Origin: CAZUVM01 sp964623885
GTDB taxonomy: Bacteria; Verrucomicrobiota; Verrucomicrobiia; Limisphaerales; UBA8199
Direction of reading: 5' to 3'
Length of the DNA: 12,003 nucleotides
Assembly (NCBI GenBank): GCA_964623885.1
Contig: CAZUVM010000104.1
Coordinates: forward strand, 1-12,003
The position numbers were made by a program, and so were the translations under genes. The notes under the pieces are model-generated. The model had not been told where the DNA came from. It made no database searches and saw nothing but the letters and a program-made list of their open reading frames with translations. Positions 7,895 through 12,003 of this stretch are shown in pieces; positions within the stretch are counted from its first letter, which is position 1, and the number at the start of each line of letters is the position of its first letter.

Positions 7895-8344
7895 TTATTC
7901 GCGACGGCCTGACGGTATTTCGCACCGGGACCAGAATTCGTAGATCAGCCGCAGCATATGAACCATATCCTTCAGCGCGCTCGGTTTGGCAATGTAAGCG
8001 TTCGCTCCCAACCGATACGCCTCCCGAACATCTCGTTCCATGTGTGAGTTGCTATAAACCACTACCGGCACGATCGAATGTTGCGGATTGGCCCGTAACC
8101 ACTCCAGGAACGCAAAGCCGTCCATGCCCGGCATTTTTAAATCCGTCAGGATGACGTTCGGCAAATGATATTTGCCGCGGTCGGCGTACTTTCCTTCACC
8201 GCGAAGATACCCGATCGCTTCGTTGCCGTCGTGTACGGCTTGCACTTCATGCCCGTTTTCGGCCTCCGTAGCGCGCTTCACGAAGAAAATGTCAGGATCG
8301 TCATCCTCAACCAAAAGAATATAGAGCTTGCCGCGTTTCACGCG
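7895..8344 (-). CDS. Single-domain response regulator (Rcp1-like)
   Basis: 149 residues from GTG 8344, forming one receiver domain and no output domain. Visible sites: acidic cluster Glu12-Asp13-Asp14 (ILLVEDDDPD), phospho-acceptor Asp67 (VILTDLKMPGMDG), Ser97 (VVVYSNS) and Lys119 (YIAKPS). The long loop YLRGEGKYADRGKYHLPN before beta-3 is typical of Rcp1-like regulators, which pass phosphate from (often phytochrome-type) histidine kinases. GTG 8344 is preferred because GGAAAGGA lies about 5 bp upstream and because DNA between it and an alternative ATG at 8392 contains a repeat fragment (8371-8384). It is divergent from the next regulator. No histidine kinase is in the window. REC function is secure; partner unknown. 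Confidence 0.88.
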   Translation of the reverse strand, partial: RVKRGKLYILLVEDDDPDIFFVKRATEAENGHEVQAVHDGNEAIGYLRGEGKYADRGKYHLPNVILTDLKMPGMDGFAFLEWLRANPQHSIVPVVVYSNSHMERDVREAYRLGANAYIAKPSALKDMVHMLRLIYEFWSRCEIPSGRRE

Positions 8345-8370
8345 CGTCCTTTCCGGCTGCCGCCCTATGG

Positions 8371-8384
8371 GTGATGCGTCATAC
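8371..8384 (+). repeat. Fragment of GTGANNC ladder, locus B
   Basis: GTGATGCGTCATAC matches 13 of 14 bases of two consecutive units of locus A (GTGATGC, GTCATGC). It lies just upstream of the preferred GTG start of the minus-strand response regulator. Confidence 0.5.
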
Positions 8385-8527
8385 CCTACCATGTGGCTGC
8401 GCCTGCCCGCGCTCAAGTAGGTGAATACTTTAGCAACCAGAGGCCCCTTGTGCCGAGCTGGCTAGTAAAACTACGGTGGGTAAAGGCCCTAATGATAAAG
8501 CGGGGTTCTACCCACTACCTTGCCAAG

Positions 8528-9046
8528 ATGACTGCTACGCCTCATCAGGCGGTTTTCCTACTCGTCGAGGACAACCCTGACCACGTGTTGCTTTTGCAGC
8601 GTGCGTTCAAACGAGCCAAGCTCCTTAACCCGTTGCAGGTCGCCAGAAGCGGCGAGGAGGCTATTGAATACCTCGGCGGCACCGGCAAATTCTCCAATCG
8701 CGCCGAGTTTCCATTGCCTTCCCTCGTGCTGCTCGACCTCAAAATGCCTGGCATTGATGGATTCGACGTTCTGCGCTGGATACGCCTGCAGCCAACAATT
8801 GCCAGCCTGCGCGTCGTGGTCCTCACCACTTCAGAGGAGACCCGCGACATCGACATGGCCTATAAGTGCGGTGCGAACTCCTTCCTGGTAAAGCCCTCAG
8901 ACTTCGAGCATTTAGCTCAAGTCACCCAGGCGCTCAGCGGCTATTGGGTCTGGCTGGATCGTTCCCCCAGCGCTTCGCACCCGCCAGCGACTCAAGTTGC
9001 GACCGAGCCTCCGGCCGCGAATCCAATACCCGCGAAAATCCTGTAA
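8528..9046 (+). CDS. Single-domain response regulator (Rcp1-like)
   Basis: 172 residues from ATG 8528. The receiver domain spans about 9-140: acidic pair Glu14-Asp15 (LLVEDNPD), phospho-acceptor Asp70 (LVLLDLKMPGIDG), Thr100/Thr101 (VVVLTTSEE) and Lys122 (FLVKPSD). A Pro/Ala-rich tail (about 147-172) follows and no output domain is present, so it probably works in phosphorelay or by protein contact. ATG 8528 is chosen because it lies nine residues before beta-1. ATG 8492 is in frame and has AAAGG upstream, so it is a real alternative; the earlier in-frame start region at 8393 overlaps the divergent neighbour's upstream region. The end of the receiver (YWVWLDRSPS) resembles that of the regulator at 9100-9573 (YWLGHNRSPS), suggesting related paralogues. 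Confidence 0.88.
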   Translation: MTATPHQAVFLLVEDNPDHVLLLQRAFKRAKLLNPLQVARSGEEAIEYLGGTGKFSNRAEFPLPSLVLLDLKMPGIDGFDVLRWIRLQPTIASLRVVVLTTSEETRDIDMAYKCGANSFLVKPSDFEHLAQVTQALSGYWVWLDRSPSASHPPATQVATEPPAANPIPAKIL

Positions 9047-9082
9047 GCCTGCTCACGCACTCGCTGGAACCCAAGCGGCGGT

Positions 9083-9105
9083 GGATCACGTTTCACGTTT
9101 CACGT
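9083..9105 (-). repeat. GTGANNC heptamer ladder, locus C, overlapping a stop codon
   Basis: On the minus strand three heptamers follow one another (GTGAAAC, GTGAAAC, GTGATCC). The first GTGA holds the TGA stop (9100-9102) of the response regulator at 9100-9573. It fills the 53-bp gap to the convergent regulator ending at 9046. Confidence 0.75.
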
Positions 9106-9573
9106 GCGCTTTTCCATCATGCGCACTCCGAACCGCCCGATTTTCCCACAACAACTCGGACTCCTGTTATGCCCCAGCCAGTACGCGCCAATCGCTTGCG
9201 CCACGGCCTCCAGCCCTACTGACTTGACCAGATAACCGTTGCACCCAAGCTGATACGCGCGATCGATGTCCTCCGGTCGATCCGATGAACTCAACATGAT
9301 CACCGGAATTAGTTTTAGCGGCGGTCCCTGGCACCTCAGCCATTCCAGCACCTCCAAGCCATCCATTCCCGGCATCTTGATATCCAGAAGCATGAGCATC
9401 GGCAGCTTCCGCTGTGCATACCCGCCCTCACCCATCAAGTACATCACCGCTTCATCCCCGCTCGAAACCACATCCAGCCTCAGGTCGATGCCCACTGTCT
9501 TGAACGCATGCTTCAGCAACAAAGCATCATCATCACTGTCGTCACAAATCAGTATCCCGCCATGATTGCTCAT
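9100..9573 (-). CDS. Single-domain response regulator
   Basis: 157 residues from ATG 9573. The receiver domain shows Asp11-Asp12 (ILICDDSDDD), phospho-acceptor Asp64 (LMLLDIKMPGMDG), Ser95-97 (IMLSSSD) and Lys117 (GYLVKSV). The Lys is followed by Ser rather than the usual Pro, so the beta-5/alpha-5 turn may differ. The C-terminal tail after GAYWLGHNRSPS is basic (CCGKIGRFGVRMMEKRT), with its last codons meeting the GTGANNC ladder that supplies the stop. No output domain and no clear ribosome binding site. It is convergent with the regulator ending at 9046. Function as a phosphorelay receiver is secure; the cognate kinase is not in the window. Confidence 0.88.
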   Translation of the reverse strand: MSNHGGILICDDSDDDALLLKHAFKTVGIDLRLDVVSSGDEAVMYLMGEGGYAQRKLPMLMLLDIKMPGMDGLEVLEWLRCQGPPLKLIPVIMLSSSDRPEDIDRAYQLGCNGYLVKSVGLEAVAQAIGAYWLGHNRSPSCCGKIGRFGVRMMEKRT

Positions 9574-9856
9574 AATCAGCGCACTAAATGCTTCCCGCGC
9601 CCTGGGTTAATACCGCAGTGATTGTAGCACAACGCTCCTCAAATTCCCAACCGGAGGATGCCGATAGGTCATTCACCTCGCCGCGCCCAATCTCCGAGGT
9701 AATTTCAGCCTGCCCTTCCTCCGGTAGCAAAACACCCCATACGCTCGCCCCACGTTCCCGGTCACGCTCCCCGCAAGCGTTGAAAAAACGTATTCGCAAT
9801 CGGACAACGCGTGCCTGACCGCCTACGATAGTCTTTACCGCAGCCAACCTGAACCA

Positions 9857-10135
9857 ATGAAGGCCATCGGCACCCTGCTCCTGGAAAATGGCGGGTGGAT
9901 AATTGATGACGTGCGGGATCAGGAACTCGTTTACCGCAGCCGGCAAGGCGCGCCCACTTTCATCATTCCCTACATTCTGACGAAGGACGAATGCATTTTG
10001 GGTAGAGACATCGCCACTCGCGTAGCCGGCGAGCCGCCGGGCGACAACTTGCCGGAATGGCAAACCAACGACCTGCTCAAAGAAATCATCGAGCATCTCC
10101 AAAACGCGGGCATCTCCGCTCGCATCGCCGATTAA
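9857..10135 (+). CDS. Hypothetical protein, possibly 5'-truncated
   Basis: 92 residues from ATG 9857, not recognised with confidence. The phrase ENGGWIIDDVRD resembles the W-x-IDDV stretch of NTF2-like / DUF3828-type small proteins, but the rest does not clearly follow. The C-terminus (DLLKEIIEHLQNAGISARIA) looks helical. About 70% of third codon positions are G or C (my count), supporting this strand over the antisense frame. The frame stays open and codon-like upstream to a TAG at 9725-9727 (LPASVEKTYSQSDNACLTAY), with no start codon there and no ribosome binding site at ATG 9857. A decayed, 5'-truncated gene is therefore possible. In 9574-9856 I see nothing else firm. Confidence 0.5.
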   Translation: MKAIGTLLLENGGWIIDDVRDQELVYRSRQGAPTFIIPYILTKDECILGRDIATRVAGEPPGDNLPEWQTNDLLKEIIEHLQNAGISARIAD

Positions 10136-10200
10136 TAAATCACCCCGCCTCGAGACGAGGTCACGAGTCTCAGTTGGTCCCCTTGCCGATCGGCTCTCGG

Positions 10201-10297
10201 CGATTACTGACTCCTCGATACCGATCACTCGATCACGGATTACTCAATTACTGATCACTGATTACTTGATTACCTGATCACCTGATCACTGATGACT
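10201..10297. repeat. GATYACY ladder (period 7-8)
   Basis: About twelve degenerate units of 7-8 bp with core GATTAC or GATCAC followed by C/T (for example GATCACT, GATTACTT, GATTACCT, GATCACCT) run through the convergent gap between genes ending at 10135 and 10343. Internal palindromes TGATCA occur repeatedly. It is not coding. Confidence 0.75.
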
Positions 10298-10313
10298 GGC
10301 CTTTGACGGATTC

Positions 10314-10346
10314 TTCACGTTTCACGCATCACGCCTCACGCCTCAC
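10314..10346 (-). repeat. GTGANNC heptamer ladder, locus D, overlapping a stop codon
   Basis: On the minus strand from 10346, four perfect heptamers GTGANNC have variable pairs GG, GG, TG, AA, followed by GTGAA. The first GTGA includes the TGA stop (10343-10345) of the adjacent gene. It directly follows the GATYACY ladder. Confidence 0.8.
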
Positions 10347-10576
10347 CTCTTCGCCCCGTTCCGCAAATCCCAGCTCTCCGCCGCCTCCTCCGGCCCAATC
10401 ACTCGCTCCAACCGATCCACCTTCAAAACGCCCCCGTACCGGTCCCGCCAGAATCCGTCCGGATGTTTCACCCCCAAACAAAGACAATCACCGCACTGCA
10501 CAATCGCTTTTGTGCCGACGGCCAATCCGTTCACCACTTCCGCCCACGAAGACCCAATAAGGCTAATCTTCGACAT
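10343..10576 (-). CDS. Small hypothetical protein
   Basis: 77 residues, not recognised. It begins MSKISLIGSSWAEVV, has two close cysteines (IVQCGDCLCLGV, about 28-33), a Gly/aromatic stretch (HPDGFWRDRYGGV) and a charged C-terminus. No signal peptide or membrane segment. The gene is supported by a near-consensus promoter directly upstream (10585-10612) that would start the transcript only a few bases before ATG 10576, and no Shine-Dalgarno is present. The stop codon falls in a GTGANNC ladder. The two cysteines could bind metal, but this is a guess. Confidence 0.7.
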   Translation of the reverse strand: MSKISLIGSSWAEVVNGLAVGTKAIVQCGDCLCLGVKHPDGFWRDRYGGVLKVDRLERVIGPEEAAESWDLRNGAKR

Positions 10577-10584
10577 GCCCGCGG

Positions 10585-10612
10585 ATTATATGTAAGCCGC
10601 CCGCTTTGGCAA
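10585..10612 (-). promoter_or_regulatory. Sigma-70-type promoter for 10343-10576
   Basis: On the minus strand TTGCCA (10612-10607, five of six to consensus) is followed after 16 bp by TATAAT (10590-10585, perfect). Transcription would start near 10578, leaving about 2-3 bases before ATG 10576, so the mRNA would be essentially leaderless. Confidence 0.6.
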
Positions 10613-10663
10613 ACGTCTTCCTCACCTTTCGCCACTTTTGTCGCACCGAGCCAAACGAAGCGC

Positions 10664-10696
10664 TTCACGTTTCACTTATCACGCATCCCACCTCAC
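10664..10696 (-). repeat. GTGANNC heptamer ladder, locus E
   Basis: Read on the minus strand from 10696 the units are GTGAGGT, GGGATGC, GTGATAA, GTGAAAC and GTGAA, in the same GG, TG, AA order as loci A and D. No gene ends at its first unit: the frame into this TGA has a TAG 21 bp before it. Confidence 0.7.
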
Positions 10697-10884
10697 TGCT
10701 GTCCGGCATTCCCCTACCCACGATTGAGGTATTCCCTCTCCCGGCTTGGAGCATCGGCTGCTGTCGTCTCGCTCAACAGTCACGAGATCGATGGATGCCT
10801 CATCTCACTGACATCAAAGAACGCGGCAACCCGATGCACTGCTCCCTGCACACGATTCCCATCCGCTGGGAAGATTCCCCCGAT

Positions 10885-10926
10885 TCGTCCTCGTCCTCGT
10901 TCTCTTCCTCGTCCTCGTGCTCTGCC
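10885..10926. repeat. Hexamer ladder (7 x 6 bp, pyrimidine-rich)
   Basis: Seven in-phase hexamers: TCGTCC, TCGTCC, TCGTTC, TCTTCC, TCGTCC, TCGTGC, TCTGCC. The other strand is purine-rich (GGACGA core). It is not in a supported gene. Confidence 0.75.
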
Positions 10927-10974
10927 GTCAATTCCCCGGGGCCAGATTCCGCCTGCTCGCACCCGTCCGCTCCC

Positions 10975-11025
10975 GTAGCGCAGACCTCTGAGTCTGCTGT
11001 ATCGCAGGCTTCCAAGCCTGCGAAC
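10975..11025 (+). repeat. Palindromic interspersed element, copy 3 (left half only)
   Basis: It starts GTAGCGCAGACCTC like copy 2 and includes the hairpin CGCAGGCT..AGCCTGCG (11003-11022 region). It ends after GCGAACC, where copies 1 and 2 continue into the second half, and an octamer ladder begins at that point. Confidence 0.85.
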
Positions 11026-11026
11026 C

Positions 11027-11058
11027 ATCCATTAATCCAAAAATCCAACAATCCATCC
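11027..11058. repeat. Octamer ladder (4 x 8 bp)
   Basis: Four exactly phased octamers ATCCANNN with tails TTA, AAA, ACA, TCC. It abuts the truncated palindromic element. Confidence 0.8.
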
Positions 11059-11162
11059 GGCGCCGAAGGCGCATTGGCCCAGCCGCAAGGTTGCAGCAAA
11101 ACTCAAAAGTCCCAATAAATTGCGTGATACCCCTTCCAGCGTATGTTACCAACCACCTACAT

Positions 11163-11432
11163 ATGCGACCCGGAATCCAAGACGAATTCACCAACCTGCC
11201 AATCTCGCGCCAGCGCAAGTACCAGATGCGAATGCAGCGCGAAGCCCGCTGCACCGAATGCGGCGCCCCCGTCGGCAGCCCCTTCGGCTCACGCTGCGTT
11301 AAACACCTAGTTAAAGCTCGCGAGCGGAACAGGAAAAAACGCGGTCTCAAGCGCCGTTACCAGAATACTCTCAGCTACCGTCTCGAAGCGGCGGCGGCGG
11401 CCCTCACCAAACCCAAGAACGGCCGGAAATAG
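11163..11432 (+). CDS. Small basic Cys/His protein, putative zinc binding
   Basis: 89 residues from ATG 11163; the frame extends to 11091, but that part runs through spacer sequence. Cys30-x2-Cys33-x11-Cys45-x2-His48 (CTECG ... CVKH) would form a small zinc site. The flanks are strongly basic (KARERNRKKRGLKRR, 51-65), and the C-terminus has an Ala-rich helix (YRLEAAAAALTK). The start MRPGIQDEFTNLPISRQRKY resembles a recurrent family of small verrucomicrobial proteins as I recall them, with no assigned function. Nucleic-acid binding is plausible from charge alone. A weak promoter candidate (TTGCGT 11120-11125, 16 bp, TATGTT 11142-11147) would give a short leader. No signal peptide. Confidence 0.75.
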   Translation: MRPGIQDEFTNLPISRQRKYQMRMQREARCTECGAPVGSPFGSRCVKHLVKARERNRKKRGLKRRYQNTLSYRLEAAAAALTKPKNGRK

Positions 11433-11590
11433 CCCGACAGCTGTCCACACCTCACCCAGCACTCGTCCCATCTTGATACACCGCCCCCTTTCCCCCTCAG
11501 TCACCTCCGCTTAAGCAGCCACCGTGCCCGCCTTGGCACAGTTAATGCCGTCAAGTGACAAGGCTCCGCTTTACGGAGAACATTAAACCC

Positions 11591-11662
11591 GGCGGAGTGA
11601 GGTGCCTCTGCGGAGAAATACAGCCGGACCCCACTCCGCCACAATTTTAATTTCCGGCTGTA
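11591..11662 (+). promoter_or_regulatory. Interleaved inverted repeats in leader: possible RNA pseudoknot
   Basis: Two perfect complementary pairs interlock: A GGCGGAGTG (11591-11599) with A' CACTCCGCC (11632-11640), and B TACAGCCGGA (11619-11628) with B' TCCGGCTGTA (11653-11662). The order A-B-A'-B' is that of an H-type pseudoknot, or of two alternative structures. A small hairpin CTCCG/CGGAG (11564-11578) and another GTGCC/GGCAC (11524-11539) precede it. B' ends 17 bp before ATG 11680 and just before its Shine-Dalgarno, so folding could affect translation. I cannot match it to a named RNA class. Confidence 0.45.
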
Positions 11663-11679
11663 CCATTCAGGAAGTAATT

Positions 11680-12003
11680 ATGAATCAGGAGAAAAAGGGG
11701 AAAACACGACTCACTCTCGAGCCGCTTCGCACCCACGGCGCCGACGCCCTGGATACCCACGACATACCCAGCCTCGACAAAGCTACCCTCACGGGACTCG
11801 AAATCCACTTTCGTAATAAAACCCGCGGAGTAGTCATTCGAAAATCCGAAGACCTGTTCGCCACTACCAGCGAGCAAGACACCCAACTCATACCGAAGGC
11901 CGCAACCCCCGAACAGGCAACCTTCGAACTACAACTTGCCGGCCAGGATCGCCCCCACAAAGTCACCATTCGCCCGCCCGATACCCTCGTCCTGGAGACG
12001 CCA
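11680..12003 (+). CDS. Hypothetical protein, 3' end outside window
   Basis: 108 codons from ATG 11680, open at the right edge. AGGAAG lies 6 bp upstream, the best Shine-Dalgarno site in the window. Sequence features: a basic start (MNQEKKGKTRLTLEPLRTHG), an acidic and polar middle (HDIPSLDKATLTGLEIHFRN), then FELQLAGQDRPHKVTIRPPD with beta-strand character. No signal peptide or membrane segment. Third positions are rich in C/G, while the antisense frames look like shadows. I do not recognise the family from this part. The preceding structured leader (11591-11662) suggests post-transcriptional control. Confidence 0.7.
   Translation, partial: MNQEKKGKTRLTLEPLRTHGADALDTHDIPSLDKATLTGLEIHFRNKTRGVVIRKSEDLFATTSEQDTQLIPKAATPEQATFELQLAGQDRPHKVTIRPPDTLVLETP

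Larger units (their letters stand above)
10577..11162. other. Gene-poor, repeat-rich stretch
   Basis: Apart from the promoter at its left end I see no convincing gene. The open frames here are short and read through repeats, giving Pro/Ser- or Glu/Asp-rich low-complexity peptides. It contains, in order, a GTGANNC ladder, a hexamer ladder, half of the palindromic element and an octamer ladder. Confidence 0.65.

Noticed and set aside
9584..10228. Minus-strand open frame of 214 codons ending about 10 bp before the response regulator at 9573, as if in an operon.
   Set aside because: Over 9857-10135 it uses the same triplets as the plus-strand gene, whose third positions are about 70% G/C, which favours the plus strand. 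The C-terminal part (9584-9830) looks more protein-like, but I cannot recognise a family and its third-position G/C is only about 53%.
10201..10346. Possible CRISPR array.
   Set aside because: Units are 7-8 bp and contiguous, with no 25-35 bp repeats or unique spacers and no cas genes.
10800..11350. Minus-strand frames at 10800-11099 and 10928-11350, one with a Glu/Asp-rich stretch.
   Set aside because: They read through the hexamer ladder, the palindromic element and the octamer ladder, and no part resembles a conserved protein.
11647..11969. Minus-strand frames antisense to the last gene.
   Set aside because: The plus-strand frame has a good Shine-Dalgarno, coding-like third positions and an open end, and the minus frames show none of these.

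Overview
The window looks like chromosomal DNA from a soil- or plant-associated member of the Verrucomicrobiota (Pedosphaera / Limisphaerales-like). This is inferred from content: a secreted GH115 xylan alpha-glucuronidase, an RCC1-repeat secreted protein with a C-terminal module ending in FFRLVSQ, a pseudopilin with the H-X9-DG signature, a URO-D-family methyltransferase, a cluster of Rcp1-like response regulators, weak or absent Shine-Dalgarno sites, and many short interspersed repeats. No taxonomic marker gene is present, so the assignment is moderate.

Layout. 1-2894 (minus): most of a GH115 alpha-glucuronidase with signal peptide; its last few residues run off the left edge. 2895-3151: a 142-bp palindromic repeat element. 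3152-4348 (minus): RCC1 beta-propeller secreted protein. 4551-5468 (plus): H-X9-DG pseudopilin whose leader region contains a second copy of the element. 5658-6884 (minus): URO-D-family protein. 7130-7739: two response-regulator remnants fused back to back, each lacking its N-terminal part. 7895-9573: three single-domain response regulators (minus, plus, minus). 9857-10135 (plus) and 10343-10576 (minus): small unrecognised genes; the second has a near-consensus promoter that would give an almost leaderless transcript. 10577-11162: a gene-poor stretch made largely of repeats. 11163-11432 (plus): small basic Cys/His protein. 11433-11679: a leader with interleaved inverted repeats (possible pseudoknot) before an unrecognised gene that begins at 11680 and runs off the right edge.

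The protein genes belong to known families or are unrecognised, and I see no coherent multi-gene pathway. The least explained part is the repeat content. There is a palindromic element of about 140 bp in three copies, and several families of periodic 'ladders' with a constant core and variable positions (period 6, 7, 8 or 10). Ladders lie in all four convergent gene junctions of the window. Three minus-strand reading frames take their TGA stop from the first GTGA unit of a heptamer ladder. I cannot name a described system that matches this.
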